A DNA stretch of 64,000 nucleotides, taken from NCBI RefSeq assembly GCF_040639655.1, contig NZ_JBFAAI010000014.1:170926-234925 (forward strand). The letters run 5' to 3'. Below the pieces are notes generated by a model, which saw only the letters and a program-made list of their open reading frames with translations, had not been told where the DNA came from and did not search any database. Source of the DNA: Actinoplanes sp040639655. GTDB lineage: Bacteria > Actinomycetota > Actinomycetes > Mycobacteriales > Micromonosporaceae. The translations under genes and the position numbers were made by a program. This document shows, one piece after another, positions 8,300 through 16,481 of this stretch. The number at the start of each line of letters is the position of its first letter. The first letter of the stretch is position 1.

Positions 8300-9888
8300 G
8301 CCTGCTCCTCCGTGTCCTCGTCCTCGGCACGGACGACGGGGACAGCCACGACTGTCGGCCGGTCGGCGTCGCGCAACGCGTTGATCTCCTGCTCACGGTC
8401 GGCTATCCGGGCCGCCACCGCGCCCAGCCGGGTCCGCATGGTCGCCATGTCGGCCTCGGTGAACAGCTCGTTGCCGCGCTCGCCGACCATCTCGCGGGCG
8501 AGTTGCAGCAGGTCGACACCGACCGAACCGTCCGCATCGGTGGCGCCGCCGATCCGGATGAGCCGTGGCAGGTGGCCGGCCACCTCCTCCAGCCGGTCGA
8601 GGACCTCCCGCTGATAGCGGTACTCCAGGATCTCCGGTGCCTCGGCCGCCGTCACTGCGCGGATGTCCAGGGCCTGGGCGTCCAGCAGCGCGGCGTTGGC
8701 CTTCGCCTCCGACTCGGCCAGGATGTAGCGCTGTCGTGCCGTCGCCTCGGCGCGGTTGGTCTCCCGTTCCAGGGCGGTGTCCATCTGGGCCTGGTACTGG
8801 GCGATGTCGGCCTGGATCGCGGACAGCGTCTCCTGCAGGCTGGCGAGCTCCTTGATCAGGTCGCCCTCGTCCTGCTCCTTGCGCAGCTGCAACGCGTACT
8901 CGTGGGTGTAGGCGTCCTTGGCGACCCGGACCATCTCGGGTGCGGCCAGGTCCATCCGGTACTTGCGGTCGGACGGCTCGGCGTGGGTGATGTTGGCGTT
9001 GGTCAGCTCGACCGCCGGACGGAACTGCTGGTTGAGCTGGTCCAGCAGCCGGCCGGTGTCCTCACCGACCATGTTGTAGATGTCCGCCGCCGCCTGCTCG
9101 TAGATCAGGCTCCGGATCGTCTCGCTGACCGCGTTGCTCAGCTTCTCCTCGAAACCGCGGACCGCGCCGAGCGTGTAGACGAACTCCACCGGGTCGCTGA
9201 TCCGGAACTGGATGAACAGGTCGATCGACGCCTTCACCCCGCCCTTGGTGGGCGCTTCCCGGACCGGTGCGTTGAACGGGTACTCGCGGGTGGTGTTGAC
9301 GATGTAGGACACCCGCTTCCACGGGTTCAGCAGGATGATCCGGCCCGGCCCGACCACCTGCTCCAGCTTGCCGAACCGGGTGATCAGAGCGGCGCAGCCG
9401 TCCGGCACCATGACCATGCCCTGCCGCCACCAGACGAAGCCCACCGCCAGCAGCGACAGCACCCAGTAGTGGACGCCGAAGTACGGGTTGGTCAGCACGT
9501 CACGGCCGGTCACCCCGAGCCCGGCGGCCGCCAGCAGGCCGATCACCGGCAGCAGCAGGACCGGGAGCATGGTCACCAGCGACCGGCCACGCGGAATCAC
9601 CATCGGGCAGATGACGTGCGCCTGCTCGCCGTTCTCCCGGCGCAGCTCGCTGCGGTTGAGCACCTCGCCCGCCTCGTCGAGCGGCACCATCCGCTGTTCC
9701 ATGACGGTGTCGACGCTGCCGCCGAGGTCGCGGGCCGCGGGGAAGTCGACCGGGTCGACGCCCGGGTTGGACGGCTCGGTCAGCGCGCCACCGAGCCGGC
9801 GTGCCTCCTCGATGGCCACCGCACGGGGGTCGCCGCCCTCGGCGATGGTGCTGGCGGCTCTGCGTAATCCCTGCTGGAGACGTGTCAC
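8296..9888 (-). CDS. SPFH/band-7 domain membrane protein (first of a pair)
   Basis: 530 residues. A long N-terminal region (about 1-110) precedes two hydrophobic segments (MLPVLLLPVIGLLAAAGLGV and the segment around YWVLSLLAVGFVWW). The SPFH core is visible in ALITRFGKLEQVVGPGRII and GVKASIDLFIQFRISDPVEF. A coiled-coil region rich in Glu/Gln/Ala (ETLSAIQADIAQYQAQM ... RQRYILAESEAKANAALL) follows, as in stomatin/flotillin-type proteins. It forms an operon with the downstream paralogue. The pair probably assembles a membrane-associated ring or scaffold. No NfeD-type partner lies nearby, which is unusual for this superfamily. Confidence 0.85.
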   Translation of the reverse strand: MTRLQQGLRRAASTIAEGGDPRAVAIEEARRLGGALTEPSNPGVDPVDFPAARDLGGSVDTVMEQRMVPLDEAGEVLNRSELRRENGEQAHVICPMVIPRGRSLVTMLPVLLLPVIGLLAAAGLGVTGRDVLTNPYFGVHYWVLSLLAVGFVWWRQGMVMVPDGCAALITRFGKLEQVVGPGRIILLNPWKRVSYIVNTTREYPFNAPVREAPTKGGVKASIDLFIQFRISDPVEFVYTLGAVRGFEEKLSNAVSETIRSLIYEQAAADIYNMVGEDTGRLLDQLNQQFRPAVELTNANITHAEPSDRKYRMDLAAPEMVRVAKDAYTHEYALQLRKEQDEGDLIKELASLQETLSAIQADIAQYQAQMDTALERETNRAEATARQRYILAESEAKANAALLDAQALDIRAVTAAEAPEILEYRYQREVLDRLEEVAGHLPRLIRIGGATDADGSVGVDLLQLAREMVGERGNELFTEADMATMRTRLGAVAARIADREQEINALRDADRPTVVAVPVVRAEDEDTEEQA

Positions 9889-10010
9889 GGGGTCCTCTCC
9901 CGAAAGCCTGGCGGTGCCGCGATGCTATCGAGCTCCATCAAGCTGAGCAGCCCGCCGCCGCAATGAAGTCGCACATTTTCCAACATGTCCGCTGCCGGTT
10001 AGGCCCCTGG

Positions 10011-10039
10011 TTGACATCGATCGCGAATGTTGCGAATGT
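10011..10039 (+). promoter_or_regulatory. Candidate promoter for the secreted esterase gene
   Basis: TTGACA at 10011-10016 is followed, after 17 bases, by GAATGT at 10034-10039, a weak -10. The spacer holds a short direct repeat (GCGAATGT twice), which could be a regulator half-site. Assigned on consensus only. Confidence 0.35.
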
Positions 10040-10094
10040 GCGTCCACCACGTTTCGTGTGTGAACCTGTGAATACGTCCTCGAGGAGAGGCTCG

Positions 10095-11843
10095 ATGTCA
10101 CCGAAACCTCACTCCACCCGCCGAGCGGGTGCCGCCCTGCTGGGCACCATACTCCTGACTTTTGCATCTGTGAACGTTCCCACATCGGCTTCAGCTGGGC
10201 CTAAGCCCGGCGACACGTCCTGCGCCACGACCGGATCCGTCGACTTCGGCGTCGACCTGGCCGGCGCCGGATGGAAGTTCACCACCGGTGACGACACCGC
10301 GTGGGCAGACCCGGCCTTCACCGACGGCGCCTGGCGCGACTGGACCGTCCCGGACAACTGGGGAGCGCACACCGACCTGTCCTCGTACGACGGTTTCGCC
10401 TGGTACCGCAAGACGTTCACCCTGCCCGAGCGCCCGGCCGGGATCACCGACTCGGCCGTGGTCGCCGCGCTCGGCAAGATCGACGACGCCGATCAGGCGT
10501 TCCTCAACGGCCGGGAGATCGGGCGTACCGGCGGCTTCCCACCGGCCTTCGACTCCACGTGGGAGGTGCCGCGGGAGTACTACCCGGCCGACGGGCCGCT
10601 CAACTGGGGCGGCACCAACGTGCTCGCTGTCCGCGTCTACGACGGCACCGGCGGAGGCGGCTTCCACCAGGGGCCCGTCGGGCTGTTCTCCAAGGCCCGG
10701 CTGCGCGCCCTCGCCGGCACCACCGGGACCGCCGCCACCCGGACCCAGCTGGCCCATGTCTGCGCCGTTCTCCACCGGCAGCATCGCGCCGTGGCCGCCG
10801 GCGACCTCCGCGGTTACGCCGCGACCCTGGCACCCGGCTTCTTCCATCAGGGCGACACCGCCGACCGGCGGCTCGCCGACCTGAAGGCGCTGCTCAAAGC
10901 CGGGAAGGTGACGCTGACCGACGCGCAGGCCGAGGTCTTCGTGGACGGCCAGGGCCGGCTCGTGGCCGACACCATCCGCAGCTGGACCGGCCTGCCGCCG
11001 ACCCGTGAGCTCCTTTACCTGGACCCGCGTAAGCAGCTCGAACTCGGCGACCACGCCCGGTTCTTCCGCGACGACTACGCCTCCGCGGCGATGGGCCGCC
11101 GGGCGCAGTTCAACGTGTACCTGCCCAAGGACTACACCCGTACCGGCGCCAAGCGGTTCCCGGTCGTCTACATGCTCAACGGCTTCAACGGCAGCAACAT
11201 CGAGTGGGAGGCCCGGGACATCGACACCGTCCTGGACGCCCTCGGCGTGCAGGCCGTCGTGGTGTTCCCGGACGGCGGCAGCGGCTGGTACGCCGACACC
11301 TCGGCCGGCAACTACCGCACCATGATCGTCGACGAGATCGTGCCGCTTGTCGACCGGGCCTACCGCACCATCGCCGACCGGGACCACCGCGGTGTCAGCG
11401 GCGTCTCGATGGGCGGGCAGGGCGCGTTCACCCTCGGGCTGAAGAACCCGGCGGTGTTCAGCTCGATCGCCAGCCACATGGGCGCGCTCAGCCTGCCGCC
11501 TCTCGCCGGCACCCCGGCCGAGCAGGCCGCCAACACCGGCCTGCGGCCACTCACCCTGGTCGCCGGCATGACCGCGGCCGACCTGAACCGGCACCGCTAC
11601 TACTTCGACGGCGGCGACTCCGACGAGTACCGGTTCGGTGCGGCCGCGCAGCAGATGAGCACCGCGCTGGCCGCCAAGGGCGTACGCCACGACTACCAGC
11701 TCGGCGCCGGACGCCACGACGACGCGTACTGGATGCCGAAACTGGACCGGTCGTTCGGCCTGCACGCCGAGCAGTTCCGCGCCCACCCGGTCCGGCAGCC
11801 CCGCGAACCGAGGCCGATCCCGTCGCCGTACACCTGGCCGTGA
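10095..11843 (+). CDS. Secreted multidomain esterase (carbohydrate-esterase-like)
   Basis: 582 residues from the ATG at 10095, which has GAGGAGAGG upstream and opens a signal peptide (cleaved near TSASA). Domain 1 (about 35-200) is a galactose-binding-like sandwich of the kind found in GH2 enzymes (GFAWYRKTFTLPE; NVLAVRVYDG). Domain 2 (about 215-320) is a small helical/alpha-beta region of unknown type. Domain 3 (about 330-575) is an alpha/beta hydrolase of the esterase D / feruloyl esterase group: FPVVYMLNGF, nucleophile Ser in GVSMGGQGAF, likely catalytic His in GAGRHDDAYW. It probably removes acyl groups from plant polysaccharides outside the cell. Confidence 0.8.
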   Translation: MSPKPHSTRRAGAALLGTILLTFASVNVPTSASAGPKPGDTSCATTGSVDFGVDLAGAGWKFTTGDDTAWADPAFTDGAWRDWTVPDNWGAHTDLSSYDGFAWYRKTFTLPERPAGITDSAVVAALGKIDDADQAFLNGREIGRTGGFPPAFDSTWEVPREYYPADGPLNWGGTNVLAVRVYDGTGGGGFHQGPVGLFSKARLRALAGTTGTAATRTQLAHVCAVLHRQHRAVAAGDLRGYAATLAPGFFHQGDTADRRLADLKALLKAGKVTLTDAQAEVFVDGQGRLVADTIRSWTGLPPTRELLYLDPRKQLELGDHARFFRDDYASAAMGRRAQFNVYLPKDYTRTGAKRFPVVYMLNGFNGSNIEWEARDIDTVLDALGVQAVVVFPDGGSGWYADTSAGNYRTMIVDEIVPLVDRAYRTIADRDHRGVSGVSMGGQGAFTLGLKNPAVFSSIASHMGALSLPPLAGTPAEQAANTGLRPLTLVAGMTAADLNRHRYYFDGGDSDEYRFGAAAQQMSTALAAKGVRHDYQLGAGRHDDAYWMPKLDRSFGLHAEQFRAHPVRQPREPRPIPSPYTWP

Positions 11844-12054
11844 CCGGAAGCAGTCCAGAACCCCGGGGTCGTTGACCCGCTCGGGAACACCATCGGCGGC
11901 GGGCCGCCGGAGTCGAGCTCGCCGCCGCGGACCAGTGGCACCCGCTCCACGGTTCGCGGCGGCCGGCCGCTTTCGGCATCGCGCCCCACCGGCGGCCCGA
12001 ACTCCGGACCGGCGACGAGGCACGACCGCAACCGATCACCGCTGTCGGCGGACC

Positions 12055-12519
12055 TCAGTCCGGTGGATGCCCGGACTCGGCGAAGACGATCGGGACCTCG
12101 TTGTCGCGGACCATCCGGCCCAGCAGGGTGGCGAGCACCTCGCGCTCGTCCGGGGCCAGGCCGGCGGGCAACTCGTCGACGCGCCGGCATGTCTCGTCGT
12201 AGAACTCGCGGGCCAGCGTGCGGCCACGCGGGGTGAGCGTGACGAGGGTGCCGCGCGGATCCCGGGGGTGCGGTTCGCGGCGGACCAGGCCGTTGCGTTC
12301 GGTGCGGTCGACCAGGCCGGTGAGGCTCGATTTGGCGAGTCGCAGCAGGGTGCTGAGTTCGCCCATCGCGTACGACCGTGGCATCAGTACGCACAGCAGC
12401 TGACCCTGCTGCGGGGTGAGCCCGTACTCCCGGGCCGATTCGGCATAGACCGCATTGACCAGGAACGTGGCGCGCACCAGCGCGGCCACGACACCGATTC
12501 GCCCGCCCTCGTCCGCCAC
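12055..12519 (-). CDS. MarR-family transcriptional regulator
   Basis: 154 residues, GTG start. A winged-helix MarR fold is visible: EYGLTPQQGQLLCVLMP, the recognition region AMGELSTLLRLAKSSLTGLV, and the wing DRTERNGLVRREPHPRDPRG. It is divergent from the flavin oxidoreductase gene, and the 98-base gap holds two palindromes with the TAGTTCG half-site. MarR proteins bind as dimers to such sites and usually repress both themselves and the divergent gene until a ligand (often a phenolic or oxidant) binds. That regulation is inferred from the arrangement. Confidence 0.9.
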   Translation of the reverse strand: MADEGGRIGVVAALVRATFLVNAVYAESAREYGLTPQQGQLLCVLMPRSYAMGELSTLLRLAKSSLTGLVDRTERNGLVRREPHPRDPRGTLVTLTPRGRTLAREFYDETCRRVDELPAGLAPDEREVLATLLGRMVRDNEVPIVFAESGHPPD

Positions 12520-12547
12520 CGGACCATCCTATCTTTCACCGCAGGGA

Positions 12548-12566
12548 TAGTTCGTAGCCCGAACTA
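12548..12566. promoter_or_regulatory. Palindromic operator O1 of the MarR divergon
   Basis: TAGTTCG, five bases, CGAACTA: a perfect 7-base inverted repeat. It shares its half-site with the second palindrome just downstream, supporting recognition by the divergently encoded MarR protein. Confidence 0.75.
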
Positions 12567-12573
12567 CGGTTAC

Positions 12574-12590
12574 AGTTCGTACTACGAACT
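12574..12590. promoter_or_regulatory. Palindromic operator O2 of the MarR divergon
   Basis: AGTTCGTA-C-TACGAACT is a perfect 8-1-8 palindrome ending 27 bases before the ATG of the oxidoreductase gene. Its centre lies 25 bases from that of O1, about 2.4 helical turns. Two MarR dimers could therefore bind side by side and block both promoters. Confidence 0.8.
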
Positions 12591-12617
12591 ATGGGTCCGG
12601 GGAGAAAGGGCACCACC

Positions 12618-13526
12618 ATGGCCGTACGGCAGATCGTCTTCGGTTTCGGCTCGCACGACATGATCGCCGACGCCCGGCATTGGCTCGAGCTCGTCGACCA
12701 GGCCGACCGGGACGGACTCGACCTGTTCTCCCTCTCCGACCACCCGTACCTCGGCGAACGGCTGGACGCCTACGCCGCGGCCGGCCTGGCCCTCGGGCGC
12801 ACCCGCCGGATCTCCGGATTCGCCAATGTCACCAACCTGCCGACCCGGCCGCCCGTCATGCTGGCGCGCACCGTGACCACCCTGTCCGCGCTGAGCGGCG
12901 GCCGGGTCGTGCTCGGGATGGGCGCCGGCGGCCGGTGGGACCGGATCGCCGACATGGGCGTCCCGCACCTGTCCGCGGGTGCCGCCGTGGAGGCGTTCGA
13001 GGAGGCCGTCGTCCTGATCCGGAAACTCTGTGGCGGCGGCGAACCGGTCACCTTCGAGGGCCGCCACTACCGGGTGCACCGGATCGAGCCCGCACCGGTG
13101 CCCGCGCCGCCGGTGTGGACCGGCTCGGTCGGGCCCAGGTCACTTGCCGCGACCGGGCGCGTCGCCGACGGCTGGATCCCAGGGCATGCGGCGGACTGGC
13201 TCAGCACCCGGTTCCGGGAGAGCCGCCCGATCATCGACGAGGCCGCCGTCTCCGCCGGTCGTGACCCCGCCGCGGTGCGCACCGTCTACAACCTGCCGGG
13301 CCGGATCACCGACCGCCCGCTGGCCACCACCCGCGACGACACCGGCCGCTGGCTCGGCGGCAGCCCGGCCCAGTGGGTCGAGGAACTGACCGGTGCCGTC
13401 CTGGAACACGGTGCGGCCGGATTCCTCCTCTTCTCCCCCACCGGCGGTACGCCCGACCGCGCCGCCCTGGCACGCTGGGCAGCCGAGATCGCGCCCGCCG
13501 TGCGGGAGGCCACCGCCCGCGCGTAG
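12618..13526 (+). CDS. LLM-class flavin-dependent oxidoreductase
   Basis: 302 residues from the ATG at 12618, which follows GGGGAGAAAGGG. Bacterial luciferase-like TIM-barrel features are seen: LFSLSDHPYLGERLDAYAAA near residue 40, NLPTRPPVMLARTVTTLSAL, and GGRVVLGMGAGG. PPVWTGSVGPRSLAATGRVA is typical of F420- or FMN-dependent members. It carries out a flavin-dependent oxidation or reduction of an unknown, probably xenobiotic, substrate. It is controlled in all likelihood by the divergent MarR protein, so the inducer may be its substrate. A further in-frame ATG at 12591 lies against the operator and lacks a ribosome site. Confidence 0.85.
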   Translation: MAVRQIVFGFGSHDMIADARHWLELVDQADRDGLDLFSLSDHPYLGERLDAYAAAGLALGRTRRISGFANVTNLPTRPPVMLARTVTTLSALSGGRVVLGMGAGGRWDRIADMGVPHLSAGAAVEAFEEAVVLIRKLCGGGEPVTFEGRHYRVHRIEPAPVPAPPVWTGSVGPRSLAATGRVADGWIPGHAADWLSTRFRESRPIIDEAAVSAGRDPAAVRTVYNLPGRITDRPLATTRDDTGRWLGGSPAQWVEELTGAVLEHGAAGFLLFSPTGGTPDRAALARWAAEIAPAVREATARA

Positions 13527-13548
13527 CCGGGCGTCTATCGTCGAACGG

Positions 13549-14487
13549 ATGAGAGCCCATCCGGTGATCATCGACTGCGACCCGGGGCACGACGACGCGC
13601 TGGCCCTGCTGCTTGCGGCCGGTGATCCACGGCTGCACCTGGTCGGTGTCACCACCGTCGCCGGCAACCAGACACTCGAGAAGACGACTACGAACGCCCT
13701 GCGGATCCTCGGGCTGGCCGGAGTCACCGATGTGCCGCTCGCGGCCGGCTGCGACCGGCCGCTGACCGGTGAGCTGACCGTGGCGGAGGACATCCACGGT
13801 GTGTCCGGGCTGGACGGGCCGGAACTCGACGTACCAGCCGGTGCGGTGGCCGGCGTCCACGCGGTCGAGCTCATGCGGCGGCTCATCGCGGACGCGGCCG
13901 AACCGCTCACGCTGATCGCCACCGGGCCACTGACAAACGTGGCGTCGCTCCTGCGTGACCACCCGGAGGTACGGGCCGGGATCCGGCGGATCGTGTTCAT
14001 GGGCGGCTCGACCGAGCGGGGCAACACGACGCCGTACGGGGAGTTCAACATCGTCACCGACCCGGAGGCGGCCGACATCGTCCTCCGGTCCGGGCTGCCG
14101 GTCACCATGATCGGGCTGAACGTGACACATCAGGCGCTGGCGACCACCGAGGTCATCGCCGAGTTCCGCGGCCTGGGCACCCGGGCGGGCGACGTCTGCG
14201 CGGAGCTGATGACGTTCTTCGCCGGTACGTACCGCCGGGTGTTCGGGTTCGAGCATCCGCCGGTGCACGATCCGATCGCCGTGGCGCACGTGATCGAGCC
14301 GTCGATCGTCCGGACCGTCACGGTTCCCGTCGCCGTGGAGCTCGCCGGGACGTACACCCGCGGTGCGACGGTCGTCGATCTCCATGGCCGCACCACGGGT
14401 GTACCGCACGCGGACGTCGCGGTGGGTCTCGACGTCGACGCCTTCTGGCGCCTGCTGATGACCGCGGTACGCCACGTCGGTCGGTAG
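13549..14487 (+). CDS. Nucleoside hydrolase (inosine-uridine preferring family)
   Basis: 312 residues from the ATG at 13549. The calcium-binding signature DCDPGHDDALAL sits at the N-terminus (about residues 9-20), followed by VVGTT-like VGVTTVAGN, LIATGPLTNVA, IVFMGGS, FNIVTDPEAA and PVHDPIAVAHV. All are hallmarks of enzymes that cleave the N-glycosidic bond of nucleosides to base and ribose for salvage. The last His-Asp pair (HDPIA) completes the metal site. The protein is cytoplasmic. It starts 22 bases after the oxidoreductase gene, so read-through is possible. Which nucleoside is preferred is not readable. Confidence 0.92.
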   Translation: MRAHPVIIDCDPGHDDALALLLAAGDPRLHLVGVTTVAGNQTLEKTTTNALRILGLAGVTDVPLAAGCDRPLTGELTVAEDIHGVSGLDGPELDVPAGAVAGVHAVELMRRLIADAAEPLTLIATGPLTNVASLLRDHPEVRAGIRRIVFMGGSTERGNTTPYGEFNIVTDPEAADIVLRSGLPVTMIGLNVTHQALATTEVIAEFRGLGTRAGDVCAELMTFFAGTYRRVFGFEHPPVHDPIAVAHVIEPSIVRTVTVPVAVELAGTYTRGATVVDLHGRTTGVPHADVAVGLDVDAFWRLLMTAVRHVGR

Positions 14488-14496
14488 CATGCCGCC

Positions 14497-15549
14497 ATGC
14501 AGCCGGTCACCAAACTGGAACGACGGGTGATGACCGCGGCCGAGCAGGCGCTGTCGAGGCAGCGTCACGTGAGCCCGCTGGACGTGCTGACCGGGCTCGG
14601 CTGGATCCCGGCCGGCCGGGTGACCGACTGGAGGCAGGCCCGCGCGCCGCACCTGGAGGCGGTCGCCGCGGTCTCCGCCGACCGGCTCGCCGACGCGCTG
14701 GAGATCTTCCACCGCTGGGTGGGCAGCCGGGATCTACGGCCGGGCGAGGTCGAATACCTCGCCGCCACCCGCGACCGGCGGCCACTGCGATTCACCGCGA
14801 CCGGCGAACCCGGGCGGGAGCGGGCCTACCGTACCCATTGGATGCCGGCTGACCTGCCGGAACCGCACCGCGAGCGGCTGACCGCCCGGCAGAGCAAGCC
14901 GCCGGACCTCGTGGTGGTGCAGGCGCTCACGTCGTTCACCTGCACCGGCTGCGGACGCACCGACGCCGGCCTGCTGATGATGGAGGACGCCGGACCGCAC
15001 TGTCTGGACTGTGTGGACCTGGGTCATCTGGTGTTCCTGCCGGCCGGCGACGCGGCGCTGACCCGCCGGGCCAGGAAGGCGAGCCGGCTCTCCGCGGTCG
15101 TGGTGCGGTTCAGCGGCACCCGCCGGCGCAACGAGCGGCAGGGCCTGCTCGTCGAGGAGGCCGCCGTCGAGCAGGCCGAACGGGAATGTCTGTCCGACGA
15201 GGAGGCTCGCGCCCGCCGCCGCGAACGCGACCGGGAACGCCGTGCGGTCGCCGACGAGCGGTTCCAGGCGGAGCTGGCCGAGCACATCGGCCGCCTGTTC
15301 CCGGGTTGCCCGCCACGGCGTGCCGCCGAGATCAGCCTGCACACCGGCACCCGGGGCAGCGGGCGGGTGGGCCGCAGCGCCGCCGGCCGGGCCCTCGACC
15401 CGGACGCCGTGACCCGTGCCGTGATCGCCTCGATCCGGCACGCGGACACCGCGTACGACGAACTGCTCATGGCGGGTGTGCCGCGTGAGGAGGCCCGGCA
15501 GCGGATCCGCGCCGACATCGACCGCGTGCTGCATCGATGGCGGTCCTGA
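14497..15549 (+). CDS. DUF2293-domain protein with zinc ribbon
   Basis: 350 residues. A central Cys4 zinc ribbon uses Cys149, Cys152, Cys169 and Cys172 (FTCTGCG ... CLDC). A strongly charged helix rich in Arg/Glu follows (EEARARRRERDRERR). The C-terminal 100 residues are the DUF2293 signature (LFPGCPPRRAAEISLHTGTR, GSGRVGRSAAGRALDPDAV, IRHADTAYDELL). The basic domain suggests nucleic-acid binding, but the function of the family is not known to me. It starts 9 bases after the nucleoside hydrolase stop, so it is likely co-transcribed. Confidence 0.82.
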   Translation: MQPVTKLERRVMTAAEQALSRQRHVSPLDVLTGLGWIPAGRVTDWRQARAPHLEAVAAVSADRLADALEIFHRWVGSRDLRPGEVEYLAATRDRRPLRFTATGEPGRERAYRTHWMPADLPEPHRERLTARQSKPPDLVVVQALTSFTCTGCGRTDAGLLMMEDAGPHCLDCVDLGHLVFLPAGDAALTRRARKASRLSAVVVRFSGTRRRNERQGLLVEEAAVEQAERECLSDEEARARRRERDRERRAVADERFQAELAEHIGRLFPGCPPRRAAEISLHTGTRGSGRVGRSAAGRALDPDAVTRAVIASIRHADTAYDELLMAGVPREEARQRIRADIDRVLHRWRS

Positions 15550-15568
15550 CGTCCTCCGGCTCCCGGCC

Positions 15569-15592
15569 GGCACCGGCGGCACCGCCGGTGCC
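15569..15592. terminator. Bidirectional terminator hairpin
   Basis: GGCACCGGCGG-CA-CCGCCGGTGCC, an 11-base perfect inverted repeat, occupies the gap between the convergent DUF2293 gene and the next minus-strand gene. Confidence 0.65.
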
Positions 15593-15595
15593 CGA

Positions 15596-16375
15596 TCACG
15601 AGAACAGGGACGCCAGGACACGCTTGAGGGGCCCGTCGTCGCGCTCGTCGGCCCAGGTCACGACGCTCACCGCGCGTCCCTGTGCACGCGCGTCCGCACA
15701 GTAGCGCCGCACCTCCGCGTCGATCGGCCGGTCGACGACGGACAGCGCGCCGTGGGTCCGCAGCCGGTACGCCGCGTTCTCGGCGGCGGGCACACTGATC
15801 CGGCCGTCGTCGCCCAGATGAGCCGTGATGGCGACCGCCCTCTGGTACGCGGAGACGTACATGACACCCGGCGGTGCGCCGCCGGGCACCGTCACCTCGG
15901 CATTGGCACGGCGCAGCGCGTCGGTGACCGCGTCCACGTACAGCTTCGTCCGTACGTCCAAGGCATAGGTTTGATCCAGCTCGCCGAGCAGTTCGTTCCG
16001 CTGTTTCGCGGGAAGCGTCGTCAGCAGCGCCGACCGGACCGGTTCGGGCAGCTCCCGGAACAGGCGGCGCAACCGGGCGGCGGGCAACTCGGCGAGCAGC
16101 GTGGCCGCCTGTGCGGGCGAGGCCGCCGAGCCGGCCCGGACCACATCCTTGTCGGCGAACATCGTCAGGGTCCCGGCGCGGCTGCCGGGCTTGCCGGCCA
16201 GCATCAGCCGGGCCAGATCGGCGGGGGTCAGCATGTCGGTCAGGGCCGTGAACCGGTCCGCGGGCAGACCGGTCAGCATGCTGACCGCCGACTGCGGCGG
16301 GGTCCGGCGAATCATCGCTGCCAGCTGAGTTATGGGCATCATCCCGCCGGGCAGCATGACTTCACCTTTCGCCAT
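15596..16375 (-). CDS. Uncharacterised protein with MgtE-N-like helical repeats
   Basis: 259 residues, not recognised with certainty. The N-terminal half consists of short helical repeats with leucine/proline spacing (AMIRRTPPQSAVSMLTGLPA, LLAELPAARLRRLFRELPEP, SALLTTLPAKQRNELLGEL), resembling the cytoplasmic N domain of MgtE magnesium channels. The C-terminal half (from about 150) looks like an alpha/beta domain: PPGVMYVSAYQRAVAITAHL, AAYRLRTHGALSVVDRPID, AQGRAVSVVTWADE. No signal peptide or membrane segment is present. The function is unknown; a sensor or scaffold role would be a guess. Confidence 0.6.
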   Translation of the reverse strand: MAKGEVMLPGGMMPITQLAAMIRRTPPQSAVSMLTGLPADRFTALTDMLTPADLARLMLAGKPGSRAGTLTMFADKDVVRAGSAASPAQAATLLAELPAARLRRLFRELPEPVRSALLTTLPAKQRNELLGELDQTYALDVRTKLYVDAVTDALRRANAEVTVPGGAPPGVMYVSAYQRAVAITAHLGDDGRISVPAAENAAYRLRTHGALSVVDRPIDAEVRRYCADARAQGRAVSVVTWADERDDGPLKRVLASLFS

Positions 16376-16481
16376 CGGTGTACGTAGTCGATAGGACTAG
16401 CACCCCGCACAGGCCCGTGAACATCATCTGTCCCGCCGCACCGCGCACCCGGAACGGCCGACGGGTCCCGGAACCGATCGG

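Noticed and set aside
4970..9867. Very long plus-strand reading frames opposite the peptidase and SPFH genes
   Set aside because: They are antisense to genes with clear domain motifs, have Arg/Pro/Gly-rich low-information sequence, and lack ribosome sites; they are shadows of high-GC codon bias.
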